Notes: generated by a model from the letters alone, not told the origin. 64,000 bases of DNA from Armatimonadota bacterium (GCA_025360125.1 JANYCU010000045.1:1-64000), one strand, 5' to 3'; counted from the first letter of the stretch, positions 43,543 to 52,561 are shown. Numbers and translations: made by a program.

Positions 43543-44939
43543 TGTCGATTTCTCGGCGTGACGCGATATTGTTGGGTGGCGCGGCTGCCCTGGCAGCTTC
43601 AGGCTGTGGGCGCGTAGCGACCGAGGTTCGTCGACACAAGAAGACGGAACCATGGCGGGAGCCGAGTGACCCTAAAACCACTCGGCTGCTGGACCGAATG
43701 ACGTTTGGCTGGTCAGCAGATGAGGAAGCGACATTTTCCGCTTTAGGGAAAACCGCCTACATCGAGAGACAACTGAAGGCGGATTTTGAAGAGCCGATTG
43801 ACCTGACTTTTCAACTCTCAAATTTAGACTGTTTGCGAATGCAAGCCGTAGAGCTGATGGATATTCAGAGGGAAACGGTGATCTTGGAGCTTCAGTGCGC
43901 TGCGATCTTACGCGCAACGTACAGCCCTAATCAGCTCAAAGAACGAATGGTGGACTTCTGGAGTAACCACTTCAACATTTACTCAGAAAAGAAGGATGGA
44001 GCGTTTTTCAAGAGCACAGAAGAGGAAGAGATCATTCGAGAAAATGCCTTAGGCAGTTTTCATGTGATGGCAACGAAGATGTCGAAGTCTCCGGCAATGC
44101 TCATGTACCTCGATAACGAGCAAAATGTGAAGGAGCATCCCAACGAAAACTATGCTCGCGAACTGCTGGAACTCCACACGCTCGGAATTTATGGCGGCTA
44201 CACCCAAAAAGACATCCAGGAAGTTGCCCGGTGTTTGACGGGTTGGAAAGTTGAGGATCGACACATCTTGTCGCAACATCAATTTCCTCCGGTAGCCCAA
44301 GGCACCTTTCGGTTCGACAAAGACGCCCACGATGATGGAGCGAAATTTGTTTTGGGGCATGCTATTCCCGCAGGTGGGGGGGTAACCGATGGCGAGAGAG
44401 TCCTCGCGATCGCCGTAAACCACCCTTCGACGGCCAAGCATTTGGCGAAGAAGCTAGTGCTATTTTTTACTGGATCGCGGTCCGAATCCCTCGAGGCACG
44501 AGTTGCTGGTGCTTACGCTTCAAGCCAAGGAAACATCACGGAGATGGTGCAACCGATCTTGCTTTCGGATGAATTGATGAAAGGTGAGCCAATTGTTCGT
44601 CGTCCGTTCGACTTCGTTTGCGCTTCGCTTCGCCGGGCGGCGGCGATCACCGACGGCGGTCCCGACATCCAGAGGTATTTGCGAAAGCTTGGTCAGCCAA
44701 TTTACGAATGGCCAATGCCCGACGGCTATCCGGTCGATCAATTTAGTTGGGCGAATACTGTCCTTCCACGATGGCAGTTTTCCTATGATTTGTCGTTTGG
44801 CAAGATCGCTGGCACCACAATCAAAGCCGAAGCAATGCCTCTTATCTCGAAGATTGTAGGCGAAGGTTCGGGCTTGACCAAGGAGCGAATGAGGCTACTC
44901 GCCAACCATCTGTCGGCCCCAGAATTTCAGTACATGTGA
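43542..44939 (+). CDS. DUF1800 family secreted protein
   Basis: A 465-residue DUF1800 protein. The start MSISRRDAILLGGAAALAASGCG is a twin-arginine signal that ends in a lipobox-like SGC. Family features: LLDRMTFGWSADEEATFSALG, VDFWSNHFNIYSEKK, NYARELLELHTLGIYGGYTQKDIQEVARCLTGWKV, and FDFVCASLRRAA. DUF1800 genes are nearly always paired with DUF1501, as here, in diderm bacteria; the pair's function is not known. The stop overlaps the next start by 4 bases. Confidence 0.93.
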   Translation: MSISRRDAILLGGAAALAASGCGRVATEVRRHKKTEPWREPSDPKTTRLLDRMTFGWSADEEATFSALGKTAYIERQLKADFEEPIDLTFQLSNLDCLRMQAVELMDIQRETVILELQCAAILRATYSPNQLKERMVDFWSNHFNIYSEKKDGAFFKSTEEEEIIRENALGSFHVMATKMSKSPAMLMYLDNEQNVKEHPNENYARELLELHTLGIYGGYTQKDIQEVARCLTGWKVEDRHILSQHQFPPVAQGTFRFDKDAHDDGAKFVLGHAIPAGGGVTDGERVLAIAVNHPSTAKHLAKKLVLFFTGSRSESLEARVAGAYASSQGNITEMVQPILLSDELMKGEPIVRRPFDFVCASLRRAAAITDGGPDIQRYLRKLGQPIYEWPMPDGYPVDQFSWANTVLPRWQFSYDLSFGKIAGTTIKAEAMPLISKIVGEGSGLTKERMRLLANHLSAPEFQYM

Positions 44940-46183
44940 ACCCAGTGAATGACCACGCTTGCGACAGTTTCCGAGATGCAATGTCTCGAAGGTCCGCCCT
45001 CAAACTCGGCGCGATGGGCTTAGTTCCATGGCTACTCTCGTCGAGTGCCTTGAGCCAAATTAGGATCGACTCGAAACAGTCAGGGCACACCTTGGTTGTC
45101 CTCTTCTTGCGGGGTGGCTCCGATGGTCTAAACATGCTGGTTCCGTACGCCGAAGACGCTTACTTCCGTGCCCGACCTTCACTCGCGATTCCAAAACCAA
45201 ACGACTTAACTGTTCAGGAACAATATCGAAGCGTCAAAATCAACGATCACTTTGCCCTCCATCCGTCGTTGCGACCGCTGAAGAAATGGTACGACCAGGG
45301 TTCGATGGCTTTGGTTCATGCCGTCGGCTCACAAGACATGACACGGAGCCATTTCGAAGCCATGTCGGCGATGGAGCGCGGTGCTCCAAACGGAATTTCC
45401 GGTGAACCAAGTGGTTGGTTAGCGCGGTATTTGAACAAAACTCAATCAAACGAAGACACTCCGCTCCGTGTGGTGGCATGGGCAAATACGATGCCGGATT
45501 CGCTGCGCGGGGCTCCATCACCGATGGTGGTCCAGAGCATTAGCGACTTTAAGCTCGATGCTGATCCTGAGTTTTTGCAAATGCTGAAAGACCAGTACTC
45601 AACCCACGAATCTCAGACGAAAAGCCTCATCCACAATGCTGGCGCTCAAACCTTACAAGCCCTGTCAAAAATTGAAAGACTGGCCCCAAAAAACTACCAA
45701 CCCGCAGGTGGAGCCGTTTATCCGACTACCTACTTGGGCCAAGGCTTTCGGGAAGTGGCAAGCCTGCTCAAAAGCGACCTCGGTCTGGAAATCGCCTGCC
45801 TCGAGGACACTGGTTGGGACTCTCATTTTGCCCAAGGGGGCACAGTTGGTATCCACGCGAACAACCTTGATAGCGTTGCGACGACCGTCAATGCATTTCT
45901 GACTGACCTCGGTCCTCGCACAAAAGAGATCACTTTGATTGTCATGACTGAATTTGGTCGGCGGGTTGAAGAGAACGCAAGGCTAGGAACTGATCACGGG
46001 CGCGCAAGCGTGATGATGGCGTTCGGGGCGGTTGATGGCGGAAAGATACATGGCGATTGGCCAGGAATCGAGAAAGGACAGCTAGATGAGGTTGGAGATT
46101 TGAAGCCAGTTAATGACTATCGAAAAATGCTGACTCAGTTCTTGGTGCCGAAGATGCCTGAGATTGCAAATATTTGGGTCTAG
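44936..46183 (+). CDS. DUF1501 family secreted protein
   Basis: A 415-residue DUF1501 protein of the alkaline-phosphatase/sulfatase-like fold. A twin-arginine signal SRRSALKLGAMGL is near residues 17-30. Family motifs: LVVLFLRGGSDGLNMLVPY, HPSLRPLKKWYDQGSMALVHAVGSQDMTRSHFEAM and LIVMTEFGRRVEENARLGTDHGRASVMMAFG. GTG start at 44936 overlaps the DUF1800 stop (ATGTGA). Partner of the preceding DUF1800 protein in an export-dependent, still unknown function. Confidence 0.93.
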   Translation: MNPVNDHACDSFRDAMSRRSALKLGAMGLVPWLLSSSALSQIRIDSKQSGHTLVVLFLRGGSDGLNMLVPYAEDAYFRARPSLAIPKPNDLTVQEQYRSVKINDHFALHPSLRPLKKWYDQGSMALVHAVGSQDMTRSHFEAMSAMERGAPNGISGEPSGWLARYLNKTQSNEDTPLRVVAWANTMPDSLRGAPSPMVVQSISDFKLDADPEFLQMLKDQYSTHESQTKSLIHNAGAQTLQALSKIERLAPKNYQPAGGAVYPTTYLGQGFREVASLLKSDLGLEIACLEDTGWDSHFAQGGTVGIHANNLDSVATTVNAFLTDLGPRTKEITLIVMTEFGRRVEENARLGTDHGRASVMMAFGAVDGGKIHGDWPGIEKGQLDEVGDLKPVNDYRKMLTQFLVPKMPEIANIWV

Positions 46184-46263
46184 GAGGTCCGGCAGCATTT
46201 GCGAGAATGCGGAATTTAGGACGACCTAGTGACATTATCCGGATAATTCGCGTAAGTTTTGTC

Positions 46264-46920
46264 ATGAGTTTCATTTCGCTCGTTTTGGCCACCGCTTCGT
46301 TTGTAACAGGTGACGTGACGGTCCCCCCGAAAGTGCCATTTATTGTTGGTCAGGTTGCGAAGAGTTCATTTAAGATCTCGGTGCAAGAGCCAGGAAAGGA
46401 TAAGCCAACGGTGCTTCCAGGCAAATTGGAGCGCAAAGATACGCGAACTGAGGACAAAGGCGTTCGAGTCTATACGATCAGTCTGGATGCAATCGACGGC
46501 AAAGATGGTAAATCAAATTTTGAACTGAAGTTAGACGCGGCTGGGATTCCGATTTCGTGCCAAGAACTCGGCGATAAAGCACAACAGGACCAAATGAACT
46601 CGCTGATGCTTATGTTGCAGCAGCCGCTCTGGCCAAAGACAACCAATGCTTCTTCGTGGAAGGCAAGTTTGCCTAATCAATTCGACAAGACGATGCCCAT
46701 TTCAATCGATTGCTCGGCAGAGATGGACAAAGACGGGAAAGCGATTTTGGTGACTCAGAAGTTAACGCCCTCGAAAGAAATTGAAGCTGCGGGATTAAAA
46801 ATGCTGTCGGTGGTCAAGGTTGATGCAAAGACGGGCAAAGTATTGTCAGTACACGAGGAGCTTGAGGTTAAAATGGAAAAAAGCGATAACCTCAAAGTTC
46901 TGTTTGACATCGATAATTGA
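46264..46920 (+). CDS. Hypothetical secreted protein
   Basis: A 218-residue protein with N-terminal hydrophobic signal MSFISLVLATASFVTGD. It is otherwise hydrophilic and beta-rich, with KVPFIVGQVAKSSFKISVQEPGKDKPTVLPG at the start of the mature part. No family recognised. The open frame extends upstream to 46174, but the ATG at 46264 gives the clean signal. It is followed by a strong terminator. Confidence 0.65.
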   Translation: MSFISLVLATASFVTGDVTVPPKVPFIVGQVAKSSFKISVQEPGKDKPTVLPGKLERKDTRTEDKGVRVYTISLDAIDGKDGKSNFELKLDAAGIPISCQELGDKAQQDQMNSLMLMLQQPLWPKTTNASSWKASLPNQFDKTMPISIDCSAEMDKDGKAILVTQKLTPSKEIEAAGLKMLSVVKVDAKTGKVLSVHEELEVKMEKSDNLKVLFDIDN

Positions 46921-46929
46921 GCAGTAGGG

Positions 46930-46966
46930 CCGGGAATGAGTTCGGTGGAACTCACTCCCGGTTTTT
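46930..46966 (+). terminator. Rho-independent terminator
   Basis: CCGGGA-A-TGAGTTC / GAACTCA-C-TCCCGG stem with one mismatch, four-base loop and five Ts, ten bases after the upstream stop. It lies between two convergent genes. Confidence 0.92.
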
Positions 46967-46990
46967 GGTGAATCAGTGGGGATCCGACCG

Positions 46991-47323
46991 TCAGTTCTTG
47001 TCAAACTTGAGGGCTTCTCGACATTCGGCAATGGCAAGCTCGGTTGCTTGAACCGCCTTGGTTCGATGTCCACCAAAGTCTCGATCGGCGTGTTGAAGGT
47101 CATTTTTGGCTTGTTCGAGATTGCGAATCGCCTTCATGATTTCAGGATGCTTTTCCCGATGATCGCCTTTGCCGCCACCAGTTTTTGGGCCCTTTCCGCC
47201 ACTCTTTACCTGGCCATTTCCACCAACCGGGCCACCTTGTGCAACTGATTGTGAGGCAATGAGTCCACCAGTTGCTAGGCAAGCTGCGAGGGCAAAAGAT
47301 GCGATTTTCGATTTAGTTGTCAT
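46991..47323 (-). CDS. Small secreted helical protein
   Basis: A 110-residue protein with signal peptide MTTKSKIASFALAACLATGGLIASQSVA, a Gly-rich linker and a C-terminal helical module HPEIMKAIRNLEQAKNDLQHADRDFGGHRTKAV. The module has heptad-like spacing of charged and hydrophobic residues and the DFGGHR turn; similar small proteins recur in many bacteria with no known role. The ATG at 47323 has a good ribosome site (AAGGAG about 8 bases upstream). It is convergent with the previous gene. Confidence 0.75.
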   Translation of the reverse strand: MTTKSKIASFALAACLATGGLIASQSVAQGGPVGGNGQVKSGGKGPKTGGGKGDHREKHPEIMKAIRNLEQAKNDLQHADRDFGGHRTKAVQATELAIAECREALKFDKN

Positions 47324-47512
47324 TTTAAGTTTCTCCTTGTTCGACCGCTTCGATTTCGATTGTCGAATCGGCGTTGGAGTTCTGAACGAGGGTTCGAATT
47401 GGATGTTCAAATTCGCTGGAAGAGGTGAGGAATAGTACCTAGGTACTTAGTCACGGTTTGAGCCTACAGAGCGGTATGTTATCCGTATGTCGCTCGAACG
47501 AGATTTGGGCCT

Positions 47513-48180
47513 ATGAAATGAGTCGGCAGATGCCTGGATTCGGTCCCAGGGAGAATTCGGAGACAAATTTCGGCGGTTTCTTGACCCATTTGTTTTGGAG
47601 CTTTGTGGAGAGGTGAATGGCAAAGTCATTGCGGATATTGGGTGCGGAGAAGGACGTTTTCCCGCGTCTTGTCGGCTCTCGGCGCACGTGTGACAGGCAT
47701 TGAACCCGCCGAAAAGTTGTATCAAGCAGCCATCGAGCGAGGTACGGGTGAGATCTATCGGCAAGAAGCAGCTGATCAGTTATCTTTTGAAAACAATATG
47801 CTTGATATCGTGATCTTATACTTATCGATGATTGATTTTGATCCAGTCGAACCCGCCATTCTGGAAGCTCGCAGGGAGCTGAAACCGGGCGGGCGGTGCT
47901 TAGTTGTGAATACATTTGCGATGTACAGTGCTTCGAATTCGTTTTGGCTTCGGGACGAAAATGGAGCCAAGAAGGGGTGCCGCATGCCGTCAATGCCGAA
48001 TGGTCAGGAATCACCGTTACTAATTGTCATAAGCCCCTGTCCGCATATTTTCAGGCGTTCCTTCGAGAAGGGTTTCGATTGTTAGATTTTTTGGAGCCGA
48101 TTCCGAATGCCGCGCAGGAGGCAGCAGAACCAGGCCTAGCTGACTACTACGTTTCTCCTTTCTTCAACATCTTGCATTGA
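47513..48180 (+). pseudogene. Class I SAM methyltransferase, broken by three homopolymer indels
   Basis: A methyltransferase with the SAM motif IADIGCGEGR, then SALGARVTGIEP and a C-terminal ITVTNCHKPLSAYFQAFLREGFRLLDFLEPIP. The frame is broken three times: an extra A in ATGAAATGAG (47516-47518), a missing T in the T run at 47657-47660 (GEGRF|SRV) and a missing A in the run at 47958-47961 (DE|KWSQ). Correcting each by one base restores one continuous protein of about 220 residues. Real decay or uncorrected sequencing error are both possible. Confidence 0.8.
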
Positions 48181-48256
48181 GCCGATAGGTGGTCCTAGAG
48201 GTTAATAGGACTATTCCTTTCACGCTCAAAATCGCACTATAATCTATACTAAGATC

Positions 48257-49264
48257 ATGATTAAGCGGACTCTGACTCGCTGGCTCCTTGTGGTGACTGG
48301 TCTCACGGTTGGGGCCGCTGGCGTGTTTTCGGACGTCAAACCCGAAGAACTTGCCCTTGGCACTCCTGGTCCAGTCGTTTTTCCGAAGGAAAATCCTTAC
48401 ACCAAAGAAAAAGCCGATCTTGGTAAAAAGCTGTTCAATGAAGTAAAAATGAGCAGTTCGACCATGACGCCATGTTCGTGGTGCCACTTCAATGGCTTGG
48501 GCTACACCGACGGCAAAGTCGTTGGGCTCGGCGCCCCACGTATTCCGCTGAGCAGAAATACTCCTAGTCTTTACAACATTGGCTACAACGAGAATCTGTT
48601 CTGGGATGGTCGAACGCATAACCTCGAGGAACAAGCCCTCTTCCCAATCAAGCATCCGATGGAAATGGCGATGAAGTTGGAAGATCTGCCTCATAAGCTT
48701 GAGATGGAGCATTATGCCGAAGAGTTTGAGAAGGCATATGGCACCAAGGAAATCACGTTAGATCGAGTCGCTAAAGCCCTTGCGACGTTCGAACGGACCA
48801 TTACCGAAAATAACACTCCTTTTGATCGCTACATGAAAAGCGAAAAGAATGCGATGTCGAAAGACGCGATGGAAGGACTTCGAATCTTCCAGACGAAAGG
48901 ACAATGCATCACCTGTCACGCAGGCCCTCAATTTACGACCGCAATGATCAAAGGCGGCGCAGCATATAAGAACACTGGCGTCAAGAAATCGCCGAACATG
49001 AGCGAAGATGACGGTCGCCTCGCGGTCGACAAGTCTGATCCCGAACTGAAAGGTGCGTTTCGAATCCCAACCCTTCGAGGAGTTGGCAAGACAGCCCCCT
49101 ATATGCACAACGGATCTTTGCCGACGCTTGAGGCAGTTGTCGAGTTTTACGATCGAGGCGGAGACGAAGGAAGACTTCCGAAGTTGAATCTCACCGTACA
49201 AGAAAAGGCTCAATTAGTCGACTTCTTATTACACGGCATCACTGACTGGAACAACCGGTATTAG
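48257..49264 (+). CDS. Dihaem cytochrome c peroxidase (CcpA/MauG-like)
   Basis: A 335-residue periplasmic dihaem protein. Signal peptide at about 1-22. Two CxxCH haem motifs: C73-S-W-C76-H77 and C217-I-T-C220-H221. Other family sequence: FWDGRTHNLEEQALFPIKHPMEM, LATFERTITENNTPFDRYM, and FRIPTLRGVGKTAPYMHNGSLPTLEAVVEFYDRGG. These proteins reduce hydrogen peroxide or oxidise protein tryptophans (MauG type). It precedes an isomerase gene, with no obvious functional link. Confidence 0.93.
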   Translation: MIKRTLTRWLLVVTGLTVGAAGVFSDVKPEELALGTPGPVVFPKENPYTKEKADLGKKLFNEVKMSSSTMTPCSWCHFNGLGYTDGKVVGLGAPRIPLSRNTPSLYNIGYNENLFWDGRTHNLEEQALFPIKHPMEMAMKLEDLPHKLEMEHYAEEFEKAYGTKEITLDRVAKALATFERTITENNTPFDRYMKSEKNAMSKDAMEGLRIFQTKGQCITCHAGPQFTTAMIKGGAAYKNTGVKKSPNMSEDDGRLAVDKSDPELKGAFRIPTLRGVGKTAPYMHNGSLPTLEAVVEFYDRGGDEGRLPKLNLTVQEKAQLVDFLLHGITDWNNRY

Positions 49265-49295
49265 CTGTAGGCTGAGTCCTGATATACTCTCCCTC

Positions 49296-50156
49296 ATGCT
49301 TCTCAAGGGAATAAATTACTGGTGCTTTCCGGGCTCGTTCGAGGACAAGGTTGATCCATTTGACGCGATCAAGATGGCGGCTGAGCACCGTTACGAGGCG
49401 CTAGAGCTTTGCATTGGTGAGACTGGGACTCAGTTTGGGCTTGATGCCACCGAGAAACGGTGTCATGACCTGGTGCAGGCAGCAGGCGAAGCCAACATCG
49501 TGCTTAAAACGACCGCTTCGGGTCTTTATTGGGGGCGCTCGATGGGCGACCCAGACACCGCGGTTCGAGCTCAGGCCAAAGATGATTTGAAGCGAATGTT
49601 GCAGATTTCGAGCTGGTTGGGTTGCAAAGTTCACCTCACCATCCCTGCCGCCGTCGATGTTTTCTTCCTCCCTGATCGCCCGGTGCAAAATTACGACGAC
49701 TGCTGGAAATACGCCACCGAAGGCATCCACGAAATGCTGCCGCACGCCCAGGCGTGCAATGTCAAGATGGGCATCGAAAATGTTTGGAACAAGATCCTCA
49801 TCACTAGCGGCGAAATGGGTCATTTCATTGACCAATTCGAATCGTCGTATGTCGGTTGCCTGTTCGATGTCGGAAACGTGATGCCGTTCGGCTATCCCGA
49901 ACAATGGATCCGAAGCCTGAAGGACAAGATCGTTGCGATCCACTTTAAAGATTTCCGAAAGTCAGTCGGCACCGCCGACGGTTTCGTCGATCTGCTCGAA
50001 GGCGACGTGAACTTCCCTGAAGTCATCAAAGCGCTGAACGAAATTGGCTTTGACGGTCCAGTTGTGGCCGAAATGATTCCGCATTACAACTTGTATCCTA
50101 TCGCCCGAGTCGAAAACACCTCAAACGCTATGGACCACATTTTGGGAAGGAAGTAG
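49296..50156 (+). CDS. Sugar phosphate isomerase/epimerase family protein
   Basis: A 286-residue TIM-barrel protein of the AP-endonuclease-2-like sugar isomerase/epimerase family (xylose isomerase-like). Metal ligands are suggested by EALELCIGE, GIENVWNKILI, CLFDVGNVM, HFKDFRKS and VVAEMIPH: the regular Glu/Asp/His set of the family. Substrate is probably a sugar or inositol derivative. Downstream to 50420 is the hairpin cluster. Confidence 0.88.
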   Translation: MLLKGINYWCFPGSFEDKVDPFDAIKMAAEHRYEALELCIGETGTQFGLDATEKRCHDLVQAAGEANIVLKTTASGLYWGRSMGDPDTAVRAQAKDDLKRMLQISSWLGCKVHLTIPAAVDVFFLPDRPVQNYDDCWKYATEGIHEMLPHAQACNVKMGIENVWNKILITSGEMGHFIDQFESSYVGCLFDVGNVMPFGYPEQWIRSLKDKIVAIHFKDFRKSVGTADGFVDLLEGDVNFPEVIKALNEIGFDGPVVAEMIPHYNLYPIARVENTSNAMDHILGRK

Positions 50157-50165
50157 TTCTTATAT

Positions 50166-50380
50166 GGAGTGCTCGAATTTATTCGAGCTTTGTCCTGGAG
50201 GAACGAAGTTCCCAGGATTTATCTCGCTGTAAAGCGGTGAGGCCGTAAAATCTCCAAGGTCATTGCTGGTCTAGAAACTAGATCAAACTCGATCCTTCCC
50301 AAAGCATGGGAAGGTGGTGCGCCAGTCAATCCTATTTCTTAGTCACCGTTTGACTGGCGTGACTGAGGAACGAAGTTCCC
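50166..50380. repeat. Intergenic hairpin cluster with half REP
   Basis: Starts with half a type A REP (GGAGTGC and stem CTCGAA-TTTA-TTCGAG, 50166-50192; here the loop is TTTA). Then CCTGG-AGGAAC-GAA-GTTCC-CAGG (50194-50216), an imperfect CTCGC/GCGGTGAG stem (about 50223-50241), GGTCTAG-AAA-CTAGATC (about 50268-50284), CCTTCCC/GGGAAGG (50294-50314), a perfect CGCCAGTCAA/TTGACTGGCG (50320-50359, 20-base loop) and GAGGAACGAAGTTCCC again (50365-50380). No coding frame. The GGAAC-GAA-GTTCC hairpin appears twice and recalls the motifs at 258-379. Confidence 0.7.
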
Positions 50381-50420
50381 AAGGGACGGTTAACTAATCG
50401 GCATTAAGTCAAACTAAGTC

Positions 50421-51167
50421 ATGATCTGGATTGACCGACTTCCAAAAGCTCCGCTAGATCCACAACGGGTCCAGCGGGAAACCCGCGTACAATCGGTCGC
50501 AGACTGGATCGAGCTCTTCAACAGTTTTCATTCCGAACTCCCAGAACCGTTCGCGATCATCGACGTCCTTGAAGGTGAGGGATCAGAACTCTGTTGTGAG
50601 GCGCTTCGCGCCCTCAAAAGGAACCCACGAACCGTCAGATCTGCCGATGTCAACGTGGCATCAAATCGCATCTGGAAGATCAGTTCCGTCCTGTATGACA
50701 TTGCCAAGCGAGCGAACCCGGGAAGCGCCTTAGACTTAGGCTGTGGGGCGGGACGTGACTCGGTATGGTTGGCGGCAAACGGCTGGGAAGTCACCGCCGT
50801 GGACCGCCTCGAATCCAACCTGGACCAGCTCAGGAAACTACGAGCCGCCTACGCCCCTAACGATCCTATCCATTGGATCCAAGCCAATCTCAACGATACC
50901 GCCCCTCAAAATCTTTACGATCTTGTCTTGCTGCATTATTGTTGGGATCCGAATTACTTCCGACTTGCCAGGCAATGCGTCGCTCCGGGAGGAATTCTGT
51001 CCGTTTTGGCCCATTCGGAGACGAACCGAAAATGCTTTAACCATCCGCGCGAAAGCAAGACTCTAAAATCTACCGAACTTGATCGGAGCGGATTTGAAAC
51101 GGTTATCGAGCGCCAGTTTTGGCAGCGCGACCGCCACTCTGTTTCAGTCGTTCTGCGACGACAATAG
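50421..51167 (+). CDS. Class I SAM-dependent methyltransferase
   Basis: A 248-residue enzyme. Motif I is SALDLGCGAGRDSVWLAANGWEVTAVDRLESNLDQL (about 102-137); later DLVLLHYCWDP (motif IV) and CVAPGGILSVLAHSE. The N-terminal 90 residues are a separate small domain (LPKAPLDPQRVQRETRVQSVADWIEL) without a recognised family. It resembles TehB/thiopurine-type small-molecule methyltransferases, but the substrate is unknown. Its last 65 bases overlap the convergent gene ending at 51103. Confidence 0.85.
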   Translation: MIWIDRLPKAPLDPQRVQRETRVQSVADWIELFNSFHSELPEPFAIIDVLEGEGSELCCEALRALKRNPRTVRSADVNVASNRIWKISSVLYDIAKRANPGSALDLGCGAGRDSVWLAANGWEVTAVDRLESNLDQLRKLRAAYAPNDPIHWIQANLNDTAPQNLYDLVLLHYCWDPNYFRLARQCVAPGGILSVLAHSETNRKCFNHPRESKTLKSTELDRSGFETVIERQFWQRDRHSVSVVLRRQ

Positions 51168-51927
51168 CTGAGTCGTATTCAATTTTGACGCGCTCCATCT
51201 TTTTGGCAGGATCGAAAGTCAAAAGATTTTCCGGATGAGTTAGTCGGGTGAAGACCAGGCCAGACATGCTGGAGAGTGAGCTAATTTGGTCACCGAGGCC
51301 ATTAGTTCCCTTTTGACTTGACCAATACCGCATGGTCGGCTCGCCTTCGGGAGTAGAGTCCCATCCAAGGAAGACGACGGAATGTCCGAGACCGCTCTTC
51401 CAGTTAATATTGCAGAAATCGCCCGGCTCGGCATCGAGAGCGCCAATTCGTTCGCCCATTTTTGTGTACATGGTTAAAGCGTAGAGAGTGCCAGGTCCAT
51501 CGGCATTCCACCACCCCCAAAGCTTCACCATGTCTTCCCTTCGGCCCCCATTGAGTTCTTGCATTCGGGTTGCCTCGAGTCGGTCGGGGGTGAGTTCGCC
51601 TTTGCGCTCTGCCAGCAAGACATCTAATGCACCGATGAAAGCCGAATAAGAAGCACCAGAACAATAGCTGCTGGGTCGGGATGGATTGAGTAGTGGGGCG
51701 CTGAAGAGAGTCACGGGTGTGCCAATGGGTGATTCGGGGGGGCTTGCCTTTAATCCCGTAAAGTAGCCACCACCGAGCGGCGCTGTAGCCTGAATCCGGT
51801 CAACTGCAGCCAGGACCGCTCGGTTAATTTCGCTGGTACTTTCGGCATAAAGATGCTCATGCTGAAGGTGATACGTTGGGAGTTTGACTCCGAGAATCGT
51901 TAGCACGGCAATGGCGATGTTCTTCAT
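51103..51927 (-). CDS. Secreted papain-like cysteine peptidase/amidase (predicted)
   Basis: A 274-residue protein with a short N-terminal hydrophobic signal (NIAIAVLTILGV). The likely catalytic Cys is in SSYCSGASYSAFIGAL (about residue 88), the His in GLGHSVVFLGWD (about 188) and a supporting polar residue in MRYWSSQKGTNGLGD. This Cys/His order and the YWS-S-x-x-TNG strand resemble NlpC/P60-CHAP-like or transglutaminase-like papain folds acting on cell-wall peptides or proteins. That assignment is inference. It starts 4 bases after the stop of the HTH-PAS gene, so both form one transcript. Confidence 0.6.
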   Translation of the reverse strand: MKNIAIAVLTILGVKLPTYHLQHEHLYAESTSEINRAVLAAVDRIQATAPLGGGYFTGLKASPPESPIGTPVTLFSAPLLNPSRPSSYCSGASYSAFIGALDVLLAERKGELTPDRLEATRMQELNGGRREDMVKLWGWWNADGPGTLYALTMYTKMGERIGALDAEPGDFCNINWKSGLGHSVVFLGWDSTPEGEPTMRYWSSQKGTNGLGDQISSLSSMSGLVFTRLTHPENLLTFDPAKKMERVKIEYDSAIVVAERLKQSGGRAAKTGAR

Positions 51928-51931
51928 TCGG

Positions 51932-52561
51932 CTACCTTCCGCTCACAACAATTCGCTTTCCATCGGGAGTGTCGTAACGGGCCGAATTACAGCTAAACTC
52001 GACCAGACTGCCGTCGGCGTGCCGAACATAGACTTCTCGGTTTTGCCTAATATCGGGATCTGGATTTTCTGAAATCATTCCTTTTAGCCAGGTCTGGATT
52101 CTTTCCATTCGACCTTCGGGATAGAACTTGAGGAAGCTTTGGCCAATGACGTCGCTTGGCTCATATCCAGTGAGTCGACAAAACTTTTCATTGACGTAGT
52201 GGACCATCACCTGATCGTCAACGACGACAACCGCATCGGGAAACTTATTGAGGGCAAGCAAGAGCATCGTGTCGCCGTCTCGGGCAGTTTCGAGTTGTTC
52301 TCGAAGGATTTGAGCTTCGTTTTGCAGGTCAGATATCTCTTCGCCGGACTTGAATTCGAGATATCTTGCGACTAGCTCTGTTCGGTTTAGGGGGCCAAGT
52401 TTAATGCGAATGCGGCCCCAATAAGTGGCAATTGTGGCTAAACTGATGGCAAGTTCGTTCGCGATGGCCTGATCAGTGAGACCCTTTGAGGCATGAACCA
52501 GGAGCTGAAGTTCCCGCTGGCTCAGTTCATTCTCGATATCAAGCGAGATACGACGCGACAT
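51932..52561 (-). CDS. LuxR-type HTH regulator with C-terminal PAS domain (paralogue)
   Basis: A 209-residue regulator with LuxR HTH (LSQRELQLLVHASKGLTDQAIANEL, ATIATYWGRIRIK; about 13-68), a coiled coil (about 72-95) and a PAS domain (about 100-209; FPDAVVVVDDQVMVHYVNEKFCRLTGYEPSDV). It shares TYWGRIR and RTELVA with the protein at 3674-4348 and has the same reverse domain order. It heads an operon with the papain-like gene and may control it. Two ACATGT words flank its start codon. Confidence 0.85.
   Translation of the reverse strand: MSRRISLDIENELSQRELQLLVHASKGLTDQAIANELAISLATIATYWGRIRIKLGPLNRTELVARYLEFKSGEEISDLQNEAQILREQLETARDGDTMLLLALNKFPDAVVVVDDQVMVHYVNEKFCRLTGYEPSDVIGQSFLKFYPEGRMERIQTWLKGMISENPDPDIRQNREVYVRHADGSLVEFSCNSARYDTPDGKRIVVSGR

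Noticed and set aside
50166-50380. tRNA or riboswitch
   Set aside because: No cloverleaf with a CCA-type acceptor or TpsiC loop and no known riboswitch core; the stems look like independent repeats.
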